64,000 nt of DNA from the NCBI RefSeq assembly GCF_027172205.1, contig NC_070602.1, positions 131,940,049 to 132,004,048 on the forward strand, written 5' to 3'. The notes under the pieces were generated by a model. The model was not told the origin of the DNA. It did not search any database and saw only the letters and a program-made list of their open reading frames with translations. The translations under genes were made by a program, and so were the position numbers. This document shows positions 10,812 to 22,300 of this stretch, one piece after another. Source of the DNA: Podarcis raffonei. Its lineage: Eukaryota > Chordata > Lepidosauria > Squamata > Lacertidae. Position 1 is the stretch's first letter. Every line of letters starts with the position of its first letter.

Positions 10812-13800
10812 TTATTTATACCTTGCCCTCCCCAGCCAAGGCTGGGCTCAGGGCGGCTAACAAGCAATAATAAAAACAAGTTGAATGATTACAACTTAAA
10901 ACAAAAGTAAAATACAACATTAAAATATTGAAACTAAAATATTAAAATGCCTCATCGCAGGAGGAGAAGGAAAAGAAAAAAGAAAGTGAGGGAGGGAATC
11001 AAATTGGCTCCAAGCCAAAGGCCAGGTGGAACAACTCTGTCTTCCAGGCCCTGCGGAAAGAAATCAGATCCTGCAGGGCTCTGGTCTCATGAGACAGAGC
11101 GTTCCACCAGGCTGGAGCCAGTGCTGAAAAGGCCCTGGCTCTGATTGAGGCCAATCTAACTTCCTTAGGGCCACTAGGGTGTTGCTATTTATGGATCTTG
11201 AGGCTCTCCGTGGGGCATACCGGGAGAGGCGGTCCCATAGGTACGAGGGTCCTAGGCCGTGAAGGGCTTTAAAGATCAAAAGGTCAAAATGAAATTCTCT
11301 CCCTCCCCGCCCCCCAGATAAGATCCTCCTTGGTGCAGAGGAGCCGATCTATCTCCCTGTCTTTACAATAAGCCTGCATATTGGGCTGTTGCCATATATT
11401 TGGCGGCAATTGTGATTTTCCTCTTCCATATTCTCTCAAGAGGAGTGGTTTGCCTGTTCTATAAAATAACATCTCATCCTCAGACACATAGGGCAAATAT
11501 TTGGGTACCTTCCAAGCTGCATTTTTAAATTGCATAGCCTGTCTCTTTAAGGGTGTACGGCACCTCTGGAACTTTAATCTCAAGTTAATTTTCTTCTCTG
11601 GAACAGAGACTCTGACACAGATGTCAGTCAACTACAAATACACAAACTGCATTCCTTGCTGTAGTTAACAAAACTGTATGTGTTGTTGTTGTTGTAGCTC
11701 AGTATATTGGAAGAGAAGATTTTGGTTACTGCTCACATGTCATCTCTAAGGAGCCCACTGTTCTGCCCAACCCCAGTGCCCAGTCACCGCTGAAGCAGCT
11801 CCAAAATGAGCCTCCCCCTTTTCAGCCTAGAAGTGGAGAAAAGAAACCCGGACATTTGTCAAGCATGTCGTGCTCCACCATTGGAGGAAAACAGCTGGAG
11901 GAACCCACAGAACTGATGGGACTCAAGAAAGCGTGGCTGATGGACGGCCCTTTCCCTGGCGGCGATAAGGCTCAGACGCCCTTAGCACTAAGCGTGGGTG
12001 AGAAACGGTCACTAGATATCCACTCTGGGGAAGGGAAGAGGGTGTGGCAGTTTATTTTATGGATAATTTAAACAGGTTCCAATTTCAGCCCATGAGATCA
12101 GACATAGCATTGATTAGTAGCAGCTATTGCATGTGATGGGACACGGGTGGCGCTGTGGGTTAAACCACAGAGCCTAGGACTTGCCGATCGGAAGGTTGGC
12201 GGTTCGAATCCCCGTGGCGGGGCGAGCTCCCGTTGCTCGGTCCCTACTCCTGCCCACCTAGCAGTTCGAAAGCACATCAAAGTGCAAGCAGATAAATAGG
12301 TACCGCTCCGGTGGGAAGGTAAACAGCGTTTCCGTGCGCTGCTCTGGTTCACCAAAGCGGCTTAGTCATGCTGGCTACATGACCCGGAAGCTGTACGCTG
12401 GCTCCCTTGGCCAATAAAGCGAGATGAGCGCCGCAACCCCAGAGTCGGCCACGACTGGACCTAATGGTCAGGGCTCCCTTTACCTTTACCTATTGCAAGT
12501 GATAAAATCCTATCTCTGGGCCTATTTAAATGATAGCCAGCTTCACATGAGATGCTAGCTGCAGAAGTGGACATTTCTGAATGACACAGCTATTGGCATG
12601 GTTTGTAGTGGTGTACAAAGCTACATAAATTGTGTTGCCTTCCTGGTTAGGTTGTTAACAGAAATCCATTGACAGTTGGTCTGAAGAAGAAGGGAGGGGA
12701 AGGGGCACATGACGCAGCTCATAGTGCTGTCAGTTGGTGAAGGCAAGGGAGACGAAGCGGGAGGGAAGCCGCATTGTACTGGGGTTGGAAGGGGCCATCA
12801 AAGTGTGTAGTATTGGACCTATTGGACAGGGAAGAGCATGGGAGACTCTCACGCATCAGCATTTTGTCTTGATGTTTCTTTGAATTTGGAATAAACCCTT
12901 TGCTAAATGTGCTTTGTTGTAGCTCACTACAAGGCTGCAAGACTACTCGGTTCAAAAGACACGGCGAGTCATTCACCATCATGGACAGAAGAATTAGCTT
13001 CCTCCAACCCCACACGCTTGGCGAGCAAGGAGGAAGCTCAGACCACATTTTCAGATGACCTCAAAATACGCAAAGGAAGTTCTTCCTTGGGGATTTCTGA
13101 AAGGCAGTCCTATCACCTTTGGGGCAGTGCCCAGGACCCAAGCGCAGGCAAAGCACAGCTTGAATCTCAAGAGATGCCCAGGAAGAAGAGAGTCTGGTTT
13201 TCTGATGCACCAGACACAGACAAGTTAAGGAAGTCCCATACGTTCTACTTGAATGGTAATACTGAGACATGGCATGGGGCTGGTGTAAAAGACTGGTGTA
13301 CCCCCTAGTGTGCCCCTTTCCCCTTCCTACTTCAGATGTCTTCTAAAAGTCTGGTAGTTGTTTTTTCCTTTGACATCTGGTGGCAGGGTGTTCCACAGGG
13401 CGGGTGCCACTACCGAGAAGGCCCTCTGCATGGTTCCCTGTAATTTCGCTTCTCGTAGTGAGGGAACTGCCAGAAGGCCCTCGGCGCTGGACCTCAGAGT
13501 CCAGGCTGAATGATGGGGGTGGAGACGCTCCTTCAGATATACTGGGCTGAGGCTGTTTAGGGCTTCAAAGGTCAACACCAACACTTTGAATTGTGCTCGG
13601 AAACGTACTGGGAGCCAATGTAGGTCTTTCAAGACCAGTGTTATGTGGTCTCGGCAAACACTCCCAATCACCAGTCTAGCTGCCGCATTCTGGATTAATT
13701 GCAGTTTCTGAGTCACCTTCAAAGGTAGCCCCATGGAGAACACATTGCAGTAGTCCAAGCGGGAGATAACTAGAACATGCACCACTCTGGTGAGACAGGC

Positions 13801-16800
13801 TGTGGGCAGGTAGGGTCTCAGCCTACATACCAGATGGAGCTGGTAGACAGTGCCCTGGACACAGAATTGACCTGTACCTCCATGGACAGCTTTGAGTCCA
13901 AAATGACTCCCAGACTGCACACCTGGACCTTCAGGGGCACAGTTACCCCATTCAGGACCAGCAAGTCCTCCACACCTGCCCGCCTCCTGTCCCCCCCAAA
14001 ATAGTACTTCTGTCTTGTCAGGATTCAACCTCAATCTGTTAGCCGCCATCCATCCTCCAACCGCCTTTGTTCCGATTCAGCAGCAAACAGCGGGTTTCCC
14101 CAGGGAAAGTGGCAGGTCCAAAAACAAAACAAAAAACCCTGCTCAGACCTTGACGTGGAAAACATGAACCCTTTTCTAGAAAGCCTGGTGCAAAAGGAAG
14201 TCTGGATGAACCCTCAGATAACAAGTTCACCAACAGAATATAGATGGATGAAAGTGTGATTGGCATCTCAACTACCAAGGAGATGTATACATTTCAGACA
14301 TGCCTGTTTTTAATATAAACTCTGGCCTCTTATAGCTAAGGCCCAGTAGATCTACGAAGTAGCCTCTTTCTTCCACTTCCTTGTAGATATAGAGATTACT
14401 CAGAACAGCAAGAGGAACGGGCGCATCGTGGGAGAGATTGCCTTCCAGTTAGACAGGCGCATTCTTGCACATGTGTTTCCTGGCATCACAAGGCTCTACG
14501 GGTTCACAGTGTCCAATATTCCTGAGAAAATCAAACAGGTGAGTCCCAGCACTTTAAGGTAAAGTTGTCTTTTTGTCAAAACATTAGTCACTTAGGTCTC
14601 AGAGACCTGCTTGGCCATAAAACAACTTCCTAAAGACATCTACCTATTGGTATCACTCATTATCACTCCATACCCAGTTGTTAACAATGCCATAGTATCA
14701 CATCCTGTTGAAGAAGCAATCATATTACCAGGGTACCTTAGTACTTTCAGTTAACTCTAATGCAGCTGAAAATTACAGAGCAGATTTGTTCATAGGTCTG
14801 GAAAAGATTTACATTTCTGCTAAATTCAGCTAAGTTCCTCCTTAGTTTCTACTAAATGCAGATAAGAGCTGTATTTAAATTGTTTTAACTGGAATGCCTA
14901 TGAGAATGAGAGGGAAATTATTGGTCCATAAGGTGCCTGCCTCCAAATTTATTAATATCTCTAGATATCCCACCATCCTTATGGGCAGGGCTGGCCCAAA
15001 ACATTTTGGCACCTGAGGCAAACCACAAAATGGTGTCCCAAAGCGAAGATCTGCCTTGTTAGGAACAAGGTGGGCAGGAGACCACCAGCCCCCTATTAGC
15101 CAAGAGGCTACTGTTAGAGCCACTGGCAAGAGGCTGCCCAGGCAATGGCCTCCAAGGAATGTGCCACAACGTTTGCTTGTCCACACTTCCACTTGTCCTG
15201 CTGCTTTCCCCCAAGGAAAACCTGCTCTTTACCACTGAATTGGGGCAAACGTCAGTTGGGTTTTCCGTACATTGATGCTTGCAAAGAGCTGGTTTTCCTG
15301 GGGAAAGTGGAGGGGCAAACAGAAAGGGTGGACGAGCCTTTTGTAATGGAGGCTTTGCTCTGACACAGTGATAGGGGGATTCCAGATGGGGGCTTAATCC
15401 TGCAAATGGGTCACTGATGTGTTGCAAATGGGCCATAGAATTTATTTTGAACCTTATCAGATTTTTTTTCTGGGAACAGCAAATCCTAATTAAGGGGGGG
15501 GGGAATACAGGTGAGTATTTTGACGTCAATGGCATTATGTGAATCCTGCAAAAAAACTTGCACGCACCGAAGCAACCATTCCATAATAAACACCAGTCTG
15601 GAAGCAGCCATAATATCAGTAAACCCTTCCTTGTTTAGTTTTTGCATAGCAAAATTCTGCCCAGCAATTATCACTTCATTATATTGTTTATCTTTGATTT
15701 GCTCTCTTGTCTCCTAAAAGCTGGCAGTAATTAAGTCCATGTTGCCCTGCATATCTCTGTATCTTTTTTAAAAGCTATTTCAAGAGTCTCAGAGGGAATT
15801 CTGGTCTGTTTCTACTTAACCATAAATATACTGAAATCATACATAGGCAATTGATATTCCCACAGTGACTTTTTACTTACTTAGTGTGTTTATGTTGTCT
15901 TTGCAGCAGTTATCGCTTGGGATGTGTCTGCTATGGTTGCTAGAAGCCATCAGATTTCAGTAGAATTATTGCTCCTAACTCAAAATGCGATGCATTATCT
16001 GAAATTTGGATAGCAGAACATTGTCTGAGGTGTAAACAACACCAATGAAATATTTTAAATAAATTGTTTTTCTTTCAGCTGCTTTGGTGGACACTTTCAG
16101 TTTAAATTTCCTCAGCTAATTTACTATTCCCAGAAAATTTTTGAATATCTTGTGTGGATTTGGGGTATCATTCAATGGGCAGAGCTCACGTCTTGTCAGA
16201 TTCTGGAGACAATTTCTCACCGAGAGAACTCTGTTTCCCAAAATACACACTTGCTGTTAATATGCCCGCAAATCCATGCCCACTTTGGTCTTCTTTGGTC
16301 AGACCCAAGATAATGATATAATCCATTAATGTGTTTGCACTGGTAAAATGCTTGTGTATCATGGCCACAATCCAACATCAAATTAAGCACTCGTAGGTTT
16401 CTTGATTTTAGCAACTGAACTTTCGAAGCACAGACCTTTTTGCTTCCTGTTTTGTTAATAAATTTCATTTCTGCATCCATTACTTTACTCTTCCCCCCTT
16501 CCTCCCCCCTTCAAATATTCACACCTTGCCCAAATTGCACTGAGCTTCATAGTTAGCCCTATGGCAGGCAGAAACTTGTTACAAACATCTAAAATTTATT
16601 CCCTTACAAAACAATGCAACAAAACTTTTGATTTAACTTGACCCTATTTCTCCTCTGCTCCTATTGATGCTAAATTAAAATTAGGATCTTTAGCCCTTCC
16701 ATAACGTGCTAGCAGTAGCTTTTAAAAATGTATATATGTATGTGTATATGTGTGTGTATATCTAATGAAAATACCTAGGTCTCCATGAAATCCCTAGATG

Positions 16801-17105
16801 GCTCTGTGGACGAGAAGAAGTACCGAGCCATGACCCAGCGCTACCTGGACCTGACTGCTCGCCTGGAGAAGATGGGCTACCACGTGGACGTCCACCCGGT
16901 GTTCAGTGAATTCCTCATCAACACGTACGGCATCCTGAAGCAAAGGCCAGACCTCAGTTCCAACCCCTTGCACAACAGCCCCGCGGACCTCAGGAAGATG
17001 GTGATTGACATTGTCCCATCCAAGTTCCTTGGAGATACCTTGCTACTCTTGAACTGTTTGTGTGAACTTTCTAAAGAAGACAACAAGGCCCTGTTTGCCT
17101 GGTAG
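8511..17105 (+). CDS. SPATC1L: SPATC1L, speriolin-like protein, complete coding region
   Basis: Five exons (8511-8706, 11698-11997, 12923-13255, 14387-14538, 16779-17105) give a 1308-base frame, 435 residues. SPATC1L is related to the testis centrosomal protein speriolin; its molecular role is poorly defined. The N-terminus ([19 protein letters not shown], residues 7-25) is a leucine-rich coiled coil. The last two exons hold the conserved speriolin C-terminal domain ([47 protein letters not shown] and the end [18 protein letters not shown]), which matches the human protein closely. The middle, from exons 2 and 3, is low in similarity and makes this protein roughly 95 residues longer than the human one (about 340). 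The start matches the human N-terminus and has no in-frame upstream competitor in the exon. Confidence 0.93.
9021..9270 (+). mobile_element. tRNA-derived CORE/MIR-like SINE
   Basis: A tRNA-like head (GTGTGGTGTAGTGGTTAAGA as A box region, then GGGTTCGCATC as B box) is followed by the MIR/CORE-like segment CTGGGTGACCTTGGGCCAGT and a LINE-like tail ending GCGGGATATCAAATCC. A close relative lies at 34559-34800. It lies in SPATC1L intron 1. Confidence 0.8.
10173..10539 (+). mobile_element. Sauria-type SINE, subfamily A, full length
   Basis: A tRNA-derived head (GTGGCGCTGTGGGTAAAAGC; B box GGTTCGAATCCC) is followed by a body and a tail ending in repeated CCTTTA units. It is flanked by a 12-bp duplication TAGGTATGGTGT at 10161-10172 and 10540-10551. 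The tail has CCCGTACGGG, which defines subfamily A here. It lies in SPATC1L intron 1. Confidence 0.88.
10762..10811. repeat. (AAT)n microsatellite
   Basis: About 16 uninterrupted AAT/TAA units at the 3' end of an antisense LINE, where they probably grew from its tail. Confidence 0.95.
10812..11280 (-). mobile_element. Antisense L2/CR1-group LINE 3' end
   Basis: Begins at the AAT tail with TATACCTTGCCCTCCCCAGC, followed by the minus-strand ORF2 C-terminal coding remnant (…[20 protein letters not shown]…). It has several interruptions and lies in SPATC1L intron 1. Confidence 0.65.
11698..11997 (+). CDS. SPATC1L: SPATC1L exon 2
   Basis: 300 bp, residues 66-165, low-complexity Pro/Ser/Lys-rich. 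Two AG acceptors sit 5 bp apart (after 11697 and after 11702). Only the first keeps exon 1 (phase 1) in frame; the second meets a stop within 16 codons. Donor GTGAGA at 11998. Confidence 0.78.
12138..12490 (+). mobile_element. Sauria-type SINE, subfamily B, full length
   Basis: Starts GGGACACGGGTGGCGCTGTG and ends in CCTTTACCTTTACC. Near-identical 13-bp flanks (TATTGCATGTGAT at 12125-12137, TATTGCAAGTGAT at 12491-12503). It lies in SPATC1L intron 2. Confidence 0.87.
12923..13255 (+). CDS. SPATC1L: SPATC1L exon 3
   Basis: 333 bp, residues 166-276, after TTTGTTGTAG. It is Ser/Lys-rich and ends with [20 protein letters not shown] then HTFYLN, aligning with the human RPKKVCFSES…YYLNE segment. 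Donor GTAATA at 13256. Confidence 0.85.
13327..14060 (-). mobile_element. Antisense L2/CR1-group LINE, ORF2 C-terminal part
   Basis: A 240-residue minus-strand open frame encodes the end of a reverse transcriptase polyprotein: [17 protein letters not shown], then [45 protein letters not shown] and [16 protein letters not shown]. The order and spacing fit an L2/CR1-group LINE. It lies between SPATC1L exons 3 and 4 and is not a host gene. Confidence 0.88.
14387..14538 (+). CDS. SPATC1L: SPATC1L exon 4
   Basis: 152 bp, residues 277-327, after TTCCTTGTAG. It encodes the highly conserved [20 protein letters not shown] followed by [20 protein letters not shown]. Donor GTGAGT at 14539. Confidence 0.95.
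16779..17105 (+). CDS. SPATC1L: SPATC1L exon 5 (terminal)
   Basis: 327 bp, residues 328-435, after ATACCTAG. It contains [50 protein letters not shown] and ends ALFAW-stop exactly as the human protein does. Confidence 0.96.
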   Translation, partial: VSMKSLDGSVDEKKYRAMTQRYLDLTARLEKMGYHVDVHPVFSEFLINTYGILKQRPDLSSNPLHNSPADLRKMVIDIVPSKFLGDTLLLLNCLCELSKEDNKALFAW

Positions 17106-17177
17106 TAGTGCACCTGCTGAAGCTCTTGCCCTCAAATCTCTACGGAAAGAACACACAAACAAACATAGCATATATGT

Positions 17178-17183
17178 AATAAA
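17178..17183 (+). terminator. SPATC1L: SPATC1L poly(A) signal
   Basis: AATAAA 73 bases after the stop codon, in the short 3' UTR. Further AATAAA sites near 17401 are alternatives. Confidence 0.6.
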
Positions 17184-17984
17184 AGGATATCTGCTGAAAG
17201 TGGGCATGGAGTCGTGTGGATGCTTTTTGTATCAGGCTCCTGCTGACTGAGTTGCTGCTTGTGGAAGGGTTTGTTCATTTGCTTTCGGTTAACTGTTACT
17301 CTCTTGTTTTTTTATCAACTCTGTACTTTATATCTGACTTGTTCATAGCTGCTATGAGAGCCATATTTGGGCTAGATGGCGGATAAGAAAGTTTAGTAAA
17401 AATAAACTATATAAGAAAATAAATGTAGTTGTTAGCACTCAGTTCACAAATGCCAAATTAAAGCGCTGCACTGTTTGTTAAATAAGGAAAGACATGACTG
17501 CCAGCTCTATTTTCCCCTCACATTCTGCTTGAGATGCAGCCCTTGTGACAGCCTGAATGAGCTTCTGAAAGGCATCTGTTTTCTGTAGCTCATACTCTAG
17601 GATGTTGCTTATGGCTATTTATCTCCTATATCTGCCTAAGAGCCTTCCCTTGTCTGAATTCTAGCTCCATGTGGTCATTGCAAGGGGATCAGGAGTAAAA
17701 ATTGTACATGTTGTTCTAAAGGGCATCTCCCCCATTGTCAGTTACATGCTGTCTGGGTATGTAGACATCAGCCACGATCCTAATGAATGATTCTATTAAA
17801 AAATGGTGAAGATCTGTCATAGTTCTTGTTAAGCCGGAAAATCACAAAGAAGCATTAAGGTTGCTGCTTGAACAAAGTCTGCCCTAAAATTTGGAGCTGA
17901 TCCATAGGTCCCTGGAGCAAGTTGCATGTATTTGTCTCCTGGTAGAGAGTTGCCAGTCCTGCTCTAGCCTCCTTTGGTCTGCTG

Positions 17985-18075
17985 TTCCATCTGCCATGGA
18001 CGCTTTTGCTGAGATTCCTGCATTGCAGGACCTTGAGGTCCCTTCCAACTCATCAGTTCTATGATTCTATGATAA
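17985..18075 (+). mobile_element. CR1 LINE 3' end, sense
   Basis: GAGGTCCCTTCCAACTC followed by CTATGATTCTATGATA, the 8-bp terminal repeat characteristic of CR1 3' ends. Only the last about 90 bp survive, between SPATC1L and FTCD. Confidence 0.75.
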
Positions 18076-19285
18076 TTGCAGTTTCAGCTGCTTATAGTTA
18101 CAATGAAGAGTTCTTTGGCTTTGTATGCTCCTTGCAATTTTGCTTGTTCCTTTAAACCACTTCCTGCCAAAACATTCTGTGGTGATGGCATTCCCAAGGT
18201 AAGCAAAGTCTACTTTCCTACAGAAATTCTAGAACTCGCTGTGAGAAAGAGCATATTCTCTAACAGTCTTCCAATCGCTTCTGGATGGAACAGCAAAACC
18301 ACAAACAATTATAATGAAAAATATTTTGGATGCTATAAATAAACTTAGACAACTTCATCTCAGCGAATGTTGTTTCTTATGAACATATATATCCCACAAT
18401 ATTCCACAACCACACACCAGTTTTTCCATCTCTGCTTGCTTCATGGGCAACAAAATGTGAAACAACTTTCCTTTGATCCATAGATCTTAAGATGTTCAGC
18501 AACACTAGTTGTTTCAATAGCTGTGTAGTTGTGTAGATCTATTTGTCTCCAAACTAGATTTATAGATTCTACATGTGATATTAAATGTGTGATCATACTT
18601 GCACATGTGGTTTGTTAAAAACCAAGAACTGCCATTTTACAACACCTGCACCTGAACCCCAATCTGGATCAGGGTGGTTGGGGTGTTAAACTTTTTATTC
18701 GCCTCCCCCACTTTCATTCAGATTCACTTTGAGGGGATGCACACACACAAAAACTCCATTGTTAAAATAAGCTTGTTGCCCAATTGTGATTATCTAGATA
18801 ACCTCCCTCTGGAAGACCCCTTAGCCTGTAAAAGAAAAACAACAACAACATAATACAATTATTGTGGCCCCTTGCAGGCAAGGAGACTCATTCAGGTATG
18901 AGGTTTCAGAGAATAGTGCCCACCTTGTTAGATGCATGAAAGCAAAATTAGCAGCAACTTTCATGCAGTTTTTATAACTGTGGGGTGAATTCTTGTGAGA
19001 ATAGTTTGACTGTTTTCGAGGTAGCATTTTACTTTAAGGGACAATGTGCTGCTGTGGGATGATGACCAATGATGAAGACAGGCTTCAGAAGCAGAGAGGA
19101 CAGTCCAAAGTGCCATGGAGGCTGTTTGGAATAGTTAATGAGAAATCCCAGAGATAGAGGAAGGTCGTTGGCTTTAAGCCAGAGAGTTTCCTGATCCCAT
19201 AGTTCCATTTTGTCACCCAGAGCAGAAGAGGGGGAAATCATCCAGGACTCCCCACAACTCTATGAAAGGAAACATAAACAGAGCA

Positions 19286-19339
19286 ATGTCAAAATTAGTG
19301 GAGTGTGTCCCCAATTTTTCTGAAGGCAACAACAAAGAG
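19286..19339 (+). CDS. FTCD: FTCD exon 1 (18 codons)
   Basis: Encodes [18 protein letters not shown] and stops at GAG|GTAAGT. Human begins [18 protein letters not shown], so both the start codon and the junction are well supported. Confidence 0.93.
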
Positions 19340-22300
19340 GTAAGTTCAGAATTAGTTTTTGTATAAAGACAGTTCCTTTTGTGGCAATATGGTGGCAATA
19401 TAATACTGCACAAAATCTATTTTCCCCCTGCCTAAATTAGTTTTGCAAGTTACTGGCTGAGTGTAAGCATATTTGAATCACCTGTCCATGAGAAATTAAT
19501 TTTGAAAACAGTTTTAGAGGTGTACTGAAATTCTAACCCTATACATATCAGCTTAAATATACAGAACAAACCTAAGTTTAATATAACCAACAGCAAAAAT
19601 AAAATTTAAAGGGAGAGGAGGGGAAAATACTTCTAAGTGTAAATGTTGTAAAAATTGAAAATACAATGTTTGGGGTAAACTTTAATGATTTGACATGCAA
19701 ATGCAATGCTTTTGGAGGGAGCTTTCTTCTCAGGGTTTACCTGCATTTTTAAAAAATGAAGTGAATGCATATTACTTTTGCATGCTACTTTACTAGATTA
19801 TAAACCCATCTGCTCTTGGCTGGGTGTGTGGTGGAGAAGCTTCTTAGTAGCTTTGTCTCACTGAAACTCTCTTGCTTTATTCAGAAAAAACACATGATCA
19901 CACAGAGAAGGAAGGGGGGGAAAGGAAATGTCTTCCCCTCTCACTGTGTCCTTCCAACCTCCTGCATAACATCACCACCATTAACCTCTTGTTTTCTCTT
20001 GCTGCCCAGCGTAGATAGCAAACCAAACCCGTCCTGCCTCTATTATGTAGGGTAGAAAGGGTTGGATTGGATACAATCAGACACCATATTGAATGCCAGA
20101 CAGTGGAATGAACCTTTCAAAACTGCATGGATTTTTTTTTTTTTTTTGGTTTCTTAGAATTCCCATGCAATACCAAGTACAAGGCTGCTGGTCAGTTATA
20201 AAATAGTACAAAAATATACAATTTTATAACATGCAGAGAATAACATGTGCTGAGAAACCAGAGAGAGGAGCTGAGGGAAGTCTGGGTTGGTGGTGGGAGG
20301 GGGGTAGGTTTTTTTCTTTTTTAGGGGGTGAGGGGAAAAATGGGGGGGAAATGTGGATGATGTATTTTTGATAAACTGTTATGTTGAAATCCCTAATAAA
20401 AATATTTTAAATAATAAAATAAAATAGTACAAAAATAGTAGAAAGGTGATACAAAATTAACTAACACACCCAATAAACCCACTAAATATACCGGTACCTT
20501 CATATCAGGCAGATTCACTTGAATTTACAGGGCTTTTTTGTTTCAGCAGCACCATCCCTTGACAGTGCCAGCCCCCCAGTAAGGTTGCCCACTAGCAATA
20601 GGTACCCAGCCTGGTTTACTTTTCTCAGCCTGCTCCCACCGATGTGTCTGTCAACTAGGATAAGGGATATGGGATTCCCACTGCCTCATGGTGGTCTACT
20701 TGGAAACAGGGAAACATCTGGATTCCAAGTGCCTTCAGCCCCTCCCTTGCTCTCCCAAGCAGGTATGCATGTGCCACATGAAAATAATCCCACACAAAGC
20801 AAAACTAGCATAACCAAACAGGAAAGAGATCTTTGGATTGTAATGGATATCTCATTTGATGTTGATGTGAACAGTAAGGTAAAGGTAAAGGTACCCCTGC
20901 CCGTACGGGCCAGTCTTGACAGACTCTAGGGTTGTGCGCCCATCTCACTCAAGAGGCCGGGGGCCAGCGCTGTCCGCAGACACTTCCGGGTCACGTGGCC
21001 AGCGTGACAAAGCTGCATCTGGCGAGCCAGAGCCGCACACAGAAACGCCGTTTACCTTCCCGCTAGTAAGCGGTCCCTATTTATCTACTTGCACCCGGGG
21101 GTGCTTTCAAACTGCTAGGTTGGCAGGGCGCTGGGACCGAGCAACGGGAGCTCACCCCGCCGCGGGGATTCGAACCACCGACCTTTCGATCGGCAAGCCC
21201 TAGGCGCTGAGGCTTTTACCCACAGTGCCACCCGCGTCCCTGATGTGAACAATACATCAATTTAATATGCAGCAGGAAAAGGCAAAATCCATGTTAGGGA
21301 TCACTAGGAATGGGTTTCCTCTTTTTATTTTTTTAAATGTGACATGAGCATTTATTCACTTAAAGAGTTGTCACTTTAAAAGCAAAATCCATTCTGAAAG
21401 ACCTGCAAAGCTGCTTTAAGTTGCTTGTGATCCCACAACCAGCAGCCAGCCCAAAGAGCAGAAATGGCAGAGCTACTTTTCCCTGAGCTCACTGGCAGGT
21501 GTGTGTACGCTTCAGCCATTATGTCTTTTGTGGTTCTTATATTATAATTCTATGTTGTGAAGCACACTGAAGTCCATGGATAAAGGGGGTATAAAGGTAA
21601 AGGGACCCCTGACCATTAGGTCCAGTTGTGGACGACTCTGGGTTTGCGGCGCTCATCTCGCTTTATTGGCCGAGGGAGCCGGCGTACAGCTTCCGGGTCA
21701 TGTGGCCAGCGTGACTAAGCCACTTCTGGCGAACCAGAGCAGTGCACGGAAACGCCGTTTACCTTCCCACCAGAGCGGTACCTATTTATCTCCTTGCACT
21801 TTGATGTGCTTTCGAACTGCTAGGTTGGCAGGAGCAGGGACTGAGAAACAGGAGCTCACCCCGTTGCGGGGATTCGAACCACCAACCTACTGATCAGCAA
21901 GTCCTAGGCTCTGTGGTTTAACCCACAGCGCCACCCGCGTCCCTAAAGGGGGTATACTAATGTTCTAAATAATAACAACCCTGACATGACCACTTGCACA
22001 ATATGCACACGCATGGACTGCACTCTTTGATCAGTGGATTTGCTTGCTCCCTGAATAGTCTGAAGCCATGAGCATGAGGTCCATGCGCTCTAACAGGCTC
22101 TGCTCTGCACAGGTGATCGATGAGATTGCCAAGGCCATCTCTCAGACCGAGGGCTGCATGCTCCTGGATGTGGATGCAGGCCCTTCCACCAATCGGACCG
22201 TTTACACCTTCGTAGGAAGTCCTGAAGATATAATTGAAGGTGCACTGAATGCGGCCAGAACAGCTTTTCAACATATCGACATGGCAAAACATAAAGGTAA

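Noticed and set aside
11703-11997. Acceptor at 11702 for SPATC1L exon 2
   Set aside because: It shifts the frame relative to exon 1 and meets a stop within 16 codons; the AG five bases earlier keeps the frame.
20916-21203. Open frames of the [19 protein letters not shown] type
   Set aside because: Recurrent frames inside Sauria-type SINEs, found again at 27891 and, in variant form, at 21576, 55652 and 57191.
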